From Aurantimonas marina (GTDB taxonomy: Bacteria > Pseudomonadota > Alphaproteobacteria > Rhizobiales > Rhizobiaceae), in contig NZ_JADDXW010000014.1 of assembly GCF_017183135.1 (NCBI RefSeq), forward strand, positions 1-64,000: DNA of 64,000 nt, in the 5' to 3' direction. The translations under genes were made by a program, and so were the position numbers. Position 1 is the first letter of the stretch. Each line of letters starts with the position of its first letter. Of the stretch, positions 1 to 8,925 are shown in pieces. A model generated the notes under the pieces. The model searched no databases and was not told the DNA's origin. It saw only the letters and a program-made list of their open reading frames with translations.

Positions 1-1
1 C

Positions 2-100
2 TATTTTGTTTTTAGTGACTTGCGTCGTGCCGCGATGTGGTTTCGGGTACGTCCGGATGGGTTTGAATCATTCCCACTCGATTGTTTAAATAGCATATAA
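2..100 (+). CDS. Possible 3' end of an unidentified gene (partial)
   Basis: An open frame enters from the left edge and ends in TAA at 98-100, giving a 32-residue tail containing LRRAAMWFRVRPDGFESF. Base composition is lower in GC than in the neighbours. It could be the C-terminus of a gene cut by the window or chance reading. I do not recognise the family. Confidence 0.25.
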   Translation, partial: YFVFSDLRRAAMWFRVRPDGFESFPLDCLNSI

Positions 101-428
101 CCATTTGAAATCACTGGCGAATTTATTCTTTCGGCGAGAAGATTCCGACGGTGAGGCCGTCAAAAAGTTACGCTTTTGATTTTAAAAGGGAAATCGCCGA
201 AAAAATATTTTTGAGGTTTCGCCAACTATCGGGACCAGTTGGACGATTTTTGCATCTCGCGCCGTCCGGCGGCGTACTCGACTCGCGTCAAAAAGTACCG
301 TCACTCAATCCATATCACGCATCGCGGGCGGATGCCATCCGGCCACAGGCGAGCTGCGCGCGGCCTACCCAAACCTTGCCAAGACACCACCTTCTGGCTA
401 TATTACTGGAAATAAGTAGGAGGTTACC
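101..428. other. Non-coding leader region before the first operon
   Basis: No convincing gene is visible. The first 200 bases are clearly richer in A+T than the rest of the window. A strong Shine-Dalgarno sequence (TAGGAGG, about 416-423) sits just before the GTG start at 429, so the promoter of the VapB/PIN/exonuclease/OLD/UvrD operon should lie here. I cannot assign a -35/-10 pair with confidence. Confidence 0.4.
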
Positions 429-728
429 GTGGGCAGCTCGCAAAAACGCGCCATCCAGAATTATCGATCTCGTCTTAGCGAGCGGGGTCTGGCGCGCTTC
501 GAGGTGCTTGGTCGCGAGGCGGACCGCGATCTCATCCGATCATTGGCGCGCCGCCTGGCAGAAGACAGCGCGGACGCCTCGCGCCTCCGCGCAGTGGTCA
601 GTCAGACCATCGCCGGTGAGCCCCCGAAGAAGGGTGGTATCCTAGCTGCGCTCCGACGCTCCCCCCTGGTGGGCGTGGATCTCGATCTGTCCCGCCTCCG
701 CGAGGAGGGACGTAACGTTCAGATTTGA
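429..728 (+). CDS. VapB-like antitoxin of a PIN-toxin pair
   Basis: A 99-residue protein starting at GTG 429 behind a strong AGGAGG site. The basic N-terminal half (residues 1-55) looks like a small DNA-binding domain. The C-terminal tail contains GGILAALRRSP followed by acidic residues, a pattern I associate with antitoxins encoded just before VapC-like PIN proteins in Alphaproteobacteria. Its TGA stop overlaps the ATG of the PIN gene (TGATG), the usual antitoxin-toxin coupling. The expected role is to bind the PIN toxin and repress the operon. The family assignment is by pattern and neighbourhood only. Unusually, the same operon continues into nuclease and helicase defence genes. Confidence 0.65.
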   Translation: MGSSQKRAIQNYRSRLSERGLARFEVLGREADRDLIRSLARRLAEDSADASRLRAVVSQTIAGEPPKKGGILAALRRSPLVGVDLDLSRLREEGRNVQI

Positions 729-1162
729 TGCGCTACCTGCTCGATACCAACATCATTAGCAACATAGCGAAGCGGGCCCCCTCGGAGCCCCTGCTCGCCT
801 GGATGAGCGAACAGGAGGACGAGGACCTCTTCATTACCTCGCTGACGGTCGCGGAAATCCGCAGAATGGTCCTTGAGATGTCGGTCGATAAGCGACGCGA
901 TCAGCTTGACGCATGGTTCTGTGGGCCGGAGGGACCACAGGCCCTGTTCTCAGGCCGTATCTTGCCGTTCGACGAAAAGGCCGGAATCATCTGGGCCCAT
1001 CTGATGGCGGACGGGAAGACAAAGGGCCGAGCCAGAAGCGCGCTCCACACAATTATCGCTGCGATCGCGGAAGCGAACGACTGCGTGGTCGTCACTGGCA
1101 ATGACACGGATTTCGAAGACATCAAAACGATCAACCCCTTGCGACCATCAAGTGCGTCATGA
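728..1162 (+). CDS. PIN-domain (VapC-like) ribonuclease toxin, one acidic residue replaced
   Basis: A 144-residue PIN protein. ATG 728 overlaps the antitoxin stop; an in-frame TTG lies at 725. The first catalytic Asp is in LLDTN (Asp6), the second acidic position in TVAEIRR, and the last in the TGNDTDF stretch. The third acidic position, normally the Asp of a D-T-I-I-A-A-type helix, reads LHTIIAAIAEAND, so His107 (codon CAC, 1046-1048) stands where Asp (GAC) is expected. VapC family proteins cleave RNA, often initiator tRNA, using these acidic residues; here activity may be lost or altered. Its TGA overlaps the next gene's ATG (ATGA). Confidence 0.75.
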   Translation: MRYLLDTNIISNIAKRAPSEPLLAWMSEQEDEDLFITSLTVAEIRRMVLEMSVDKRRDQLDAWFCGPEGPQALFSGRILPFDEKAGIIWAHLMADGKTKGRARSALHTIIAAIAEANDCVVVTGNDTDFEDIKTINPLRPSSAS

Positions 1163-2082
1163 CATCGATAGACGACTTGCAGCCAAACCGAACGCCGGCC
1201 GAACTCCACGCGATGGCGGTCGCCCTTGAGGCGAGTGGGCAATACAAGGTTCTGCGAAAGCTAAGACCTCGAGAAACGATTCTGCCGCCCGATGGGTCGC
1301 CGACCCGAAGAGGCCTATTTGTCGACGTCGAGACCACCGGTCTTGATGCCGCGCGCGACGAGATCATCGAACTTGCGATGGTGCCGTTCACTTATGGGCT
1401 CGACGGACGAATCTTCGAGATCCAACCGCCCTTCCACGGGTTTCGAGAGCCGGCTATCCCCGTCCCAGCGGAGATCACGGCCCTCACCGGGATCGCCAAT
1501 GGAATGCTGGCGGGTAAGTCGATCGACTCCGCCGAGGTCGCCGCATTCGCAACAGACTCTGCCCTGGTCGTTGCACACAATGCGGGGTTTGACCGCCGAT
1601 TCCTGGAAAGGCTTAGCGACACTTTCTTGGCGTTACCCTGGGCCTGCTCGATGACCCAGATTGATTGGGCCGCTGAGGGCTATGAAGGAACCAAGCTAGC
1701 CTACCTCGCGGGAGCGGCAGGGTTCTTTTACGACCGCCATCGCGCAACGAACGATTGCATGGCGGCGATCGAACTCCTCGCTGCCCCACTGCCCAGTTCC
1801 GGTGCTCCGGCTATGGCCCAACTGCTGGAACGCGCTCGTCGTCCGAGTTGGCGAGTATGGGCCGAGAACTCACCGTTCAATATGAAGGAAGTGCTGAAGG
1901 CGCGCGGTTATCGCTGGAATGCCGATGGGAATTCTAGCCCGCGAGCCTGGTACATCGAGCTTGAAGACGACAAGCTCGAACCTGAACAGGCCTTCCTGAA
2001 GGCCGAAATTTATCAGCGAGAGGTTAATCTCCGCGTTCACCGGCTAACAGCCTACAACCGATTTACTGACAGGCGCGACTAG
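1159..2082 (+). CDS. DEDDh 3'-5' exonuclease (DnaQ/RNase T-like)
   Basis: A 307-residue protein with all three Exo motifs: FVDVETTG (Asp56, Glu58), AHNAGFDRRF (Asp145) and YDRHRATND (His194, Asp199), i.e. the DEDDh set of DNA polymerase III epsilon-like exonucleases. About 100 extra C-terminal residues (from ~210) form an unrecognised domain rich in W, R and charged residues, possibly for substrate binding. ATG 1159 overlaps the PIN stop, and the OLD gene follows 33 bases downstream. Isolated DnaQ-like exonucleases occur in defence operons. Here one probably trims DNA or RNA ends made by the neighbouring nucleases; that role is inferred from position alone. Confidence 0.85.
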   Translation: MTSIDDLQPNRTPAELHAMAVALEASGQYKVLRKLRPRETILPPDGSPTRRGLFVDVETTGLDAARDEIIELAMVPFTYGLDGRIFEIQPPFHGFREPAIPVPAEITALTGIANGMLAGKSIDSAEVAAFATDSALVVAHNAGFDRRFLERLSDTFLALPWACSMTQIDWAAEGYEGTKLAYLAGAAGFFYDRHRATNDCMAAIELLAAPLPSSGAPAMAQLLERARRPSWRVWAENSPFNMKEVLKARGYRWNADGNSSPRAWYIELEDDKLEPEQAFLKAEIYQREVNLRVHRLTAYNRFTDRRD

Positions 2083-2115
2083 ACGCCGTAGGCGACCGCG
2101 GGGGGCGGGGCAACA

Positions 2116-4251
2116 ATGCACATTTCAAAGGTCCAGATAGTCAACTACCGCAACTTTTCGCGGGCCGACATCCGATTCAACCGCGGTATCAACACGATTA
2201 TTGGGGAGAACGGATCCGGGAAGACCAACCTTTTCCGCGCGATGCGTTTGCTGCTCGACGATAATCTTCTGCGGATGGCATACCGGCTGGATGAAACAGA
2301 CTTTTACCGCGGGCTCGGTTCATGGCGCGGCCATTGGATCATCATCAGTTTGGAGTTTCAGAACGTCTCGCAAGACGAGGCAATTCAATCGCTTTTCCTT
2401 CACGGCGTTGGCAACATTGAAGGAGGTGCCATTGGCACCGCCACCTACAATTTAATCTTTCGTCCCAAGGCCGCGGTACGCGCCAAGCTCGGCGAACTAC
2501 AGGACGGTGATCAAGGCGGACTAGCCGAAATCCTCCACGCGATCACTCTCGACGACTACGAGACAGTGTTCACAGGCAAGAGCACGGCCGACTTCACCGA
2601 CCCGGTAGTATACGAGGCCCTGGTCGGCAACTTTGCAGACGTGCGGTTTCCCGACGAGCTTGAACCGCCGGAAATCGGAGGCCGCATCCCTGGAATCATG
2701 TCGATCACCAAGGAAGTTTCTTTCACCTTTGTCCAAGCCCTGCGGGACGTCGTTTCAGACTTTCAGAACAATCGGACCAATCCCCTCCTGACGCTGCTGC
2801 GTGGAAAAAGCGGTGAAATCGCAACGGAGGCAATGGCGCCGATCACGGCGCTTGTGCAGAACCTTAACACGGCGATCATCGACCTACCCGAGGTCGAGAG
2901 CATTCGCAGCGATATCCGCGAGACGATCACCGATGCAGCAGGAGATACGTACTCCCCATCGACGCTCTCGATCCGATCAGCGCTGCCCGAAGACGCGGAT
3001 AGGCTGTTTCAGTCCCTGCGACTGTTCGTTGGTGAATCCGACGACGGCTACGAAGGCGCGATCCATGAACTCAGCCTGGGCGGCGCAAATCTGATCTACC
3101 TGACGCTGAAGTTGTTGGAGTTCAAGTATCAGACTGCCAAGCACGCATTCGCGAACTTTCTGCTCATTGAGGAGCCTGAAGCTCACATCCACACCCATAT
3201 CCAAAAGACGCTCTTTGACCGGCTGAATTTTCCGGAAACACAGATCATCTACTCGACGCATTCCACCCACATCTCCGAGGTCAGCAACGTCGAAAACGTC
3301 AACATTCTAGGTCGCGTGGGAGGCGCTTGCGAGGTCTTCCAACCCGCGACCGGATTGCAAGCAGGGCAAGTGCGCTCGATCCAACGTTATCTGGACGCTG
3401 TCCGAAGCAATCTCCTCTTCGCCAAAAGCGTCGTGCTTGTCGAGGGCGACGCCGAGGAGATCCTGGTCCCCGTTTTGGTCAAGCAAGTCCTAGGTGTCAG
3501 TCTCGATGAGCTTGGCATCAGCCTGATTAATATTCGAAGCACCGGCTTTAAGAATGTCGCCGTGCTATTCCACGATTCTCGGATTCGTAAGCGGTGCGCA
3601 ATCGTCACTGACCTGGACGCAACGTTTTTTGATGCAGCGCCTGATCCGCTCGACACGCCGGCTATCTCCAAAGCGAAGGAGAAGGCACGTGGTGCGCGCG
3701 CTGCCGGTCTTCGCCGGCAAGCCGATCTGCAGGAATTCGCACACGACAATCCCTGGGTCTCGGTTCACTTCGCCCCGCATACGTTCGAGGTCGACTTCGT
3801 CGCGGCCGGCAACGCTTCCAAGGTCGTCGGCGTGGTGGAGGAGATCTATACCGAAGTCGCGACGATCGCGTTGGCGAAGGAGGAGTTAGAATCCAACGAT
3901 GTGGAGCGGTACGGGACACGCGCTCTGACGATGGCGGCAGGAGCTGGTAAGGGATGGTTCGCTATCCAGGTCGCCAAGCTCGTCGACCCTGAATCTCATA
4001 TCCCTGACTACCTCGCCGGAGCGATCTTCACGGCGCACCGACCAGTCAGCACCCCCGTCCTCGCCAACATGCTAGACTATCGCCTGGCCCACATCCGGAA
4101 GACGGGCCTCTACGGGACCGATGCCATCGCGCAAATGCAGGGCCAGATCCACGCCTTCCGCACCGGTCAGGTCGATCGCGCGGGTATCCGAGACGCGATG
4201 CTTGCCTCCTTTCCGGCCGACCAGATCAATGCAATTCTGGCGCACGTGTAA
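2116..4251 (+). CDS. OLD-family ATPase/TOPRIM nuclease (GajA-like, Gabija-type)
   Basis: A 711-residue protein. The N-terminal ABC-type ATPase has Walker A GENGSGKTN (30-38), a signature LSLGGAN (~319-325), Walker B FLLIEEPEAH (~349-358) and the STHST H-loop. A TOPRIM domain follows with VVLVEGDAEE (~440-449) and TDLDA (~498-502), which bind catalytic metal. This domain order defines overcoming-lysogeny-defect nucleases. A UvrD-like gene 2 bases downstream makes it class 2, the arrangement of Gabija (GajA-GajB), in which GajA nicks DNA and is controlled by nucleotides. It is longer than the ~580 residues I recall for well-known GajA, with the extra ~150 residues at the C-terminus after TOPRIM. 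Strong call for the family; Gabija membership depends on the pairing. Confidence 0.88.
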   Translation: MHISKVQIVNYRNFSRADIRFNRGINTIIGENGSGKTNLFRAMRLLLDDNLLRMAYRLDETDFYRGLGSWRGHWIIISLEFQNVSQDEAIQSLFLHGVGNIEGGAIGTATYNLIFRPKAAVRAKLGELQDGDQGGLAEILHAITLDDYETVFTGKSTADFTDPVVYEALVGNFADVRFPDELEPPEIGGRIPGIMSITKEVSFTFVQALRDVVSDFQNNRTNPLLTLLRGKSGEIATEAMAPITALVQNLNTAIIDLPEVESIRSDIRETITDAAGDTYSPSTLSIRSALPEDADRLFQSLRLFVGESDDGYEGAIHELSLGGANLIYLTLKLLEFKYQTAKHAFANFLLIEEPEAHIHTHIQKTLFDRLNFPETQIIYSTHSTHISEVSNVENVNILGRVGGACEVFQPATGLQAGQVRSIQRYLDAVRSNLLFAKSVVLVEGDAEEILVPVLVKQVLGVSLDELGISLINIRSTGFKNVAVLFHDSRIRKRCAIVTDLDATFFDAAPDPLDTPAISKAKEKARGARAAGLRRQADLQEFAHDNPWVSVHFAPHTFEVDFVAAGNASKVVGVVEEIYTEVATIALAKEELESNDVERYGTRALTMAAGAGKGWFAIQVAKLVDPESHIPDYLAGAIFTAHRPVSTPVLANMLDYRLAHIRKTGLYGTDAIAQMQGQIHAFRTGQVDRAGIRDAMLASFPADQINAILAHV

Positions 4252-4253
4252 CC

Positions 4254-6062
4254 ATGTTCGTCTGGCCGAAGGACGATTTGAACCCTGAGCAGGTCGCCGC
4301 CATCACGGAGCCCGGCAGCGTGTTCCTGGTCGCCTGCCCGGGGAGCGGCAAGACCCGCGCGCTGACCTACAAAATAGCGTTGGAACTGTCGCGACTGACC
4401 ACTGACAAGGCTTGGGTGGTCGCGATCACCTATACCAATCGCGCCGCCGACGAGATTCATGAGCGCATAGAGCGACTGGGCGTTGACACGTCCCAACTTT
4501 GGATTGGGACCATCCATGCCTTTTGCTTGGAATGGATACTACGGCCTTACGCTCTTTATCACCCAGATCTAAAGCATGGTTTTCGAGTGATCGACAGCCA
4601 CGACACCGAGCAGATGTTCACGGAGCTTTGCAGAGGGACGCCGGAAAGGCTGCGTCCCTTCGAATGCAACTACTACTTCACCTCCGAGGGTCTGCAGCTA
4701 GAAGCGACGGATCGCAGGCGCCATGCGGCGATCAGCGGGCTCCTTCAGAAATACTGGGCGCATTTGCGTGCCAACCGTCAGGTCGACTTCGAGCTTATCC
4801 TTTACTATGCATACGAACTCATCTCGACGGTTCCGTCGATCAAGACGCTCCTCGGATCGCTATTCGCCTTTGTGCTAGTCGACGAGTTTCAGGACACCAA
4901 GGAAATCCAGTACGCGATCCTGGGTGCGATCCTGAAGAGCGCCGGGGGCCGTGCCAATACTTTCCTCGTCGGCGATCCCAACCAGGCCATCTATGGGTCG
5001 CTCGGCGGCTACGCCATTTCGCGGACGAATTTGGCCGACCTTTGCGGCTTGGAGCTGACCGAAAAGGGGTTGGTGACGAACTACCGCTCCTCGCAGCGTA
5101 TCGTGAGCTACTTCGTCAACTACCACGTTCACCCGGCCCCGATCGTCGCGGAAGGCCGCGACAAGGATTATGTCAGTCTTGTTTCCTTCGACCGCCTCAC
5201 TTCGAACACGCAGCTTGAGGCAGAACTGGTCCGACTGATCCGGTTCAACATTGAGACCGTCGGGATCAAGCCCAACGAGGTGTGTGTCGTTGCCCCGTGG
5301 TGGATTCATCTTGCCAGCATGACGCGGCGGCTAGTCACCGCTCTTCCTGAGTACAGCTTTGACGGCCCGGGGATCGCGCCGTTCGCGCGGGACATTGAAA
5401 ACTTTTGGTACAAGCTCGCTCGGATCCTGCTGACGGAACCGAGCCCCCAACTTTATGTTCGACGGCTACGTTGGGCTGGCGAGGTACTCGCTGCTTTCGA
5501 TCAGGCGGGCATCGATACCGCCCATTTTTCCCGCAAATCGCTCCTTAGAGAATGCAACTCGATCCACAGCGAGCAAAATGACGGGCTTACCTATTTGCGA
5601 GAGGTCTTCGATCTCCTGTTCGCACAACTCGAGATAGATTTCCGCGCCGTACCGACGCTGGTCGAACACCACGCCGCCTTTTTCGAAAGCTCGGCGACGA
5701 GGATCGATCGGCTCGTCCGGGAGGGCGGCGTCGCGTTCGCCGAAATCACAACCTTCCGAAAGGTCTTCGCAACGCGCAGCGGTATTACAGTCTCGACCAT
5801 TCACGGCGTGAAGGGTGCCGAATACGACTCCGTAATCGCATATGCTCTTCTTGAAGGCATGGTGCCGCATTTCGCCGATGACCATCAGCTAGAAGCCGCC
5901 AAGCGCCTGCTGTACGTCGTCTGCTCGCGTGCGCGCAAAAACCTCCATCTGGTCTCGGAGAGCGGCCGTGTGGATGGGCGGGGTCAGCCCTACGAGCCGA
6001 CGCAGATTCTTGCGGCATGCCCATTCGCCTATGATGACATCCCGCCGAGGCCGGGCGGCTGA
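4254..6062 (+). CDS. UvrD/Rep-like SF1A helicase (GajB-like, Gabija-type)
   Basis: A 602-residue superfamily 1 helicase with Walker A ACPGSGKTRA (~27-35), motif Ia ITYTNRAADE, Walker B LVDEFQDT (~208-215), motif III GDPNQAIYGS (~240-249), motif IV NYRSS, motif V STIHGVKGAEYD and motif VI YVVCSRARK. It starts 2 bases after the OLD gene stop, so the two are co-translated. In Gabija, GajB is thought to sense or process DNA ends and activate GajA. The next gene is convergent (minus strand), ending this operon at 6062. The C-terminus shows no nuclease motif. Confidence 0.87.
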   Translation: MFVWPKDDLNPEQVAAITEPGSVFLVACPGSGKTRALTYKIALELSRLTTDKAWVVAITYTNRAADEIHERIERLGVDTSQLWIGTIHAFCLEWILRPYALYHPDLKHGFRVIDSHDTEQMFTELCRGTPERLRPFECNYYFTSEGLQLEATDRRRHAAISGLLQKYWAHLRANRQVDFELILYYAYELISTVPSIKTLLGSLFAFVLVDEFQDTKEIQYAILGAILKSAGGRANTFLVGDPNQAIYGSLGGYAISRTNLADLCGLELTEKGLVTNYRSSQRIVSYFVNYHVHPAPIVAEGRDKDYVSLVSFDRLTSNTQLEAELVRLIRFNIETVGIKPNEVCVVAPWWIHLASMTRRLVTALPEYSFDGPGIAPFARDIENFWYKLARILLTEPSPQLYVRRLRWAGEVLAAFDQAGIDTAHFSRKSLLRECNSIHSEQNDGLTYLREVFDLLFAQLEIDFRAVPTLVEHHAAFFESSATRIDRLVREGGVAFAEITTFRKVFATRSGITVSTIHGVKGAEYDSVIAYALLEGMVPHFADDHQLEAAKRLLYVVCSRARKNLHLVSESGRVDGRGQPYEPTQILAACPFAYDDIPPRPGG

Positions 6063-6151
6063 TCATGCTCAACATAGACTACCTAAAGCAGCGCGGCCTT
6101 TCCATTCTTCGACTTGGCCCGGGCCTTAACAGCGGATTGGCGCTTAGGCCT

Positions 6152-8914
6152 TTAGGCGATCTCCACATATCCGATCAGCTCGGCCGAAAAACTCCCATCC
6201 CCATTTGCAGCTCCCTTGTGCTTGAGCTCCCGCTGCAAGGTGGGCTCAACGGCACTTGCGAAGAGCGAGAGGCGCTCATCAGGCGATAGGGTTGGACTCG
6301 TTTCCACCGCGTGGAGAAATTGGCCGGCCTGACGCTCCACACTTGGAACTCGCGTTCCGTCCGTATTAACCGCGATCGGCTGAACGGAAACACGCTTCTC
6401 CCCGGTGCCGGCTGATGCCTCAACAAGCCAAAACGAGAGAAGCGTTGTTCCAATCTCGCTTCCTCCAAGCGAAACGCCGAGTTGCTCTGGTGGCAGACTG
6501 CGCCACCGTCCCAACTCCTCCTGCACAAGGGGATGATCGAGCCCCATTAGGTCGACGTTGTCATTTGATGTGGCCATGTTGCGGTCGAGTGTGAACCGCT
6601 TCTTTCGTGCCCCGTTCGTGGCGATCAAGTCGTAGGTCAAGTCGTCGACCTTGTTGAGCTTCCAATTTCTATCTGCCAGAGCCGCCGCTAGGAATTGGAC
6701 CAGGCGGTCCATTCCCGACGAGACATCTGAAAACGGCTTGTAGTCGTCGAGGCTAAAGCCATCGAGATCCTGGAATAGATCGAAAACGACTTCGCGAGCC
6801 TCCCTCGCATTGGAAAGCGCCGCTTCAAGCTCAACGGCCGTTCTCTTCAGTTCAGGGTCAGAAAGTGCTTCCTGATACAGTCGGTCGTAGTTCAATCGCT
6901 CGGAAAGTTGACCTAATATCTGAGAACGAAGATCCTCCGCGATATTCCCCTGATCGTCCACCTTGCCGAGCGTTCGTGCGATCTCGGTGAGCTTGTCATC
7001 CAAGAGAAGAAAGATGCGTCCCTCGATCGTGTCAGATAGCACCAGATTGTAGACCTGTGCGGTGTGAGCCTGGCCATACCGATGGATGCGGCCGATCCGC
7101 TGCTCCATATCCATCGGATTCCAGGGCAAGTCGAAATTGAAGAGAACGCGCGCGAACTGAAGATTGATGCCTTCGCGACCGGCTGCCGTACAGACTAGGA
7201 TCCGCGGCCCGTCCTTGAGTCGAAAGCGCCGTTCAGCGGCAACCTTTGCACCGTGGTCTCCGCCACGTAGGATGACGACCCCCTGACCTGGATAAACCTG
7301 TTCAATCTCGCGGGCGAGCAGGTCAACCGTGCCGAGGTAGGTGGCGAAAATTACGATCTTCTCGTTGGAGTTCTGACGCCACAGCGTGCCCAATCCATCG
7401 AGCAGTTTTTGGACCTTGGTCTCCCGCTGCTCAGGAAATACCGATAGCAGATCGGCAATGCGAAGCCGTTCCTCGGGTAGATGGATATCGACTGCGGCCG
7501 ACGCGGCGTCCTCCATATGCGACGAGGCGAACTCGCTGCCATAGGGGTCGGAGGCCAATTCAAGCGCCTCCTCGTCCAGCTTCTTTGCAAGTCGATACTT
7601 GAGGTCGGCCATCACCCGGTCAACTTCAGTCCGGCCAACGGGATCGCGTCCGAGGCACCATTCAATGTGGATCAGCTCGCGGGCCTCGTCGTAAAGGCGT
7701 TCACGGCCCTCGATGTCGAGGTCGCGATCACGGATAAGGGCCTCGTGCAACGTTAGCATCAGCATCCGGCGCTTTAACGTCCGGCGCACAGCGGCGAAGC
7801 TTGATGCTGCGATCTTCTGGAAGATGGCCATCAGGAAGCCGAGGGCGCGACCTTGGTTGCCCTGTCGCTTCGCGAGGTCGAAGCCGTCCTCGAGGTACTC
7901 ACGCAGCTTCTCATAAAACCGCCGCTCCTGGTCCCCCATGAGGAACGATTCTGTATGCACCCACCGACGTGCAAAAAGGGGATCGCCATCCGGCCGGCAG
8001 GCATCGGCCTTGGTTCGACGGAACATGACAGTGTTCAGTCGATGACGGTTTTCGATCATCTCTTCGGGACTGCCGAAGAGGGTCGGATTGAGAAGTTGAA
8101 TAAGCATCCAAAACTGGAAATGATTGCCTTGGTGCGGAGTCGCAGAAAGCAGGAGGAGATCACGCGCATGACTCTTCAGCGCCTCGCCGAGCTTGTAGTT
8201 CTCCGTCTTCCGAACCTTTCCTCCCGTTCGGTACGCGGTCAAGTGGTGCGCCTCATCGAAAACCACCAGATCCCAGCGTGGCGCTTCTAGCAGTCGCTTG
8301 ATACGCGCCGGTCGCTTTAACGTATCGATGCTGGCGATCAGTCGATCATGCTTGGCGAAAGCGTTGGTCTTCCGATCGGTGATATCGCCTTCCGAGCCGA
8401 ACACCTCGAAATCGAGGTTGAAGACTTCGTTCAGCTCCCGGTGCCAATTGTTCACCAGGCCTGCGGGAACCACCATCAATGCACGGTCCAGTTCGCCGCG
8501 GCTGGCGAGCTCCCGCAAGATCAGAGCGGTTTCAATGGTCTTGCCCAGGCCGACTTCGTCGGCGATCAGGAAGCGGCGGGGAGACGCCGTGGCGATCCTG
8601 TGCGTCAGAACCACCTGGTGCGGAAGAAGATCGATCCGCGCCGACGTCAGAGCCGACGCGCTTTCCATGACCGGCAGCGCATGAGCTTCATAGGAAAGCC
8701 AGACCGCCCGCGCCCGCTCCGGCGTGCCTTCAACTGCTCGCAGAATCCGCTCTGTACGGGATACTTCGCGTTGGACGCTTTCCAGAGGAACACGCCGTTC
8801 ACCGCTGCTGAAAAACGCCCGAAGATAGCCCTCGCGCGGGGCGTCGAGCACAACCCCTGCGCCAAAATCAGGGTGGGTTATCCGGTCGCCCGGACTGAAA
8901 CTTACACCATCCAT
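6152..8914 (-). CDS. SNF2-family helicase of BREX-like cluster (BrxHII-like)
   Basis: About 920 residues. The N-terminal ~60 residues (GDRITHPDFGAGVV) resemble small beta-barrel domains seen in RapA-type proteins. The SNF2 core follows: DEVGLGKTIE (Walker A), VFDEAHH (DEAH), LLSATPHQGN and the C-terminal RecA lobe ending in EQRIGRIHRYGQ (motif VI). ATG 8914 is chosen; an in-frame TTG lies at 8917. It is the last gene of the minus-strand operon, 11 bases after the small gene at 8926-9426. SNF2 proteins translocate on duplex DNA; in BREX type 3 such a helicase (BrxHII) accompanies a DUF1156 methylase. Role as the DNA-translocating effector is inferred. Confidence 0.85.
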   Translation of the reverse strand: MDGVSFSPGDRITHPDFGAGVVLDAPREGYLRAFFSSGERRVPLESVQREVSRTERILRAVEGTPERARAVWLSYEAHALPVMESASALTSARIDLLPHQVVLTHRIATASPRRFLIADEVGLGKTIETALILRELASRGELDRALMVVPAGLVNNWHRELNEVFNLDFEVFGSEGDITDRKTNAFAKHDRLIASIDTLKRPARIKRLLEAPRWDLVVFDEAHHLTAYRTGGKVRKTENYKLGEALKSHARDLLLLSATPHQGNHFQFWMLIQLLNPTLFGSPEEMIENRHRLNTVMFRRTKADACRPDGDPLFARRWVHTESFLMGDQERRFYEKLREYLEDGFDLAKRQGNQGRALGFLMAIFQKIAASSFAAVRRTLKRRMLMLTLHEALIRDRDLDIEGRERLYDEARELIHIEWCLGRDPVGRTEVDRVMADLKYRLAKKLDEEALELASDPYGSEFASSHMEDAASAAVDIHLPEERLRIADLLSVFPEQRETKVQKLLDGLGTLWRQNSNEKIVIFATYLGTVDLLAREIEQVYPGQGVVILRGGDHGAKVAAERRFRLKDGPRILVCTAAGREGINLQFARVLFNFDLPWNPMDMEQRIGRIHRYGQAHTAQVYNLVLSDTIEGRIFLLLDDKLTEIARTLGKVDDQGNIAEDLRSQILGQLSERLNYDRLYQEALSDPELKRTAVELEAALSNAREAREVVFDLFQDLDGFSLDDYKPFSDVSSGMDRLVQFLAAALADRNWKLNKVDDLTYDLIATNGARKKRFTLDRNMATSNDNVDLMGLDHPLVQEELGRWRSLPPEQLGVSLGGSEIGTTLLSFWLVEASAGTGEKRVSVQPIAVNTDGTRVPSVERQAGQFLHAVETSPTLSPDERLSLFASAVEPTLQRELKHKGAANGDGSFSAELIGYVEIA

Positions 8915-8925
8915 CAAACCGGCCC

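Noticed and set aside
151-645. 164-residue open frame overlapping the antitoxin gene
   Set aside because: It is out of frame with the well-placed GTG 429 gene, has no ribosome site, and the sequence is low-complexity Arg/Ser without family features.
6065-6289. 74-residue open frame after the UvrD-like gene
   Set aside because: Most of it is antisense to the SNF2 helicase gene and it has no ribosome site or recognisable sequence.
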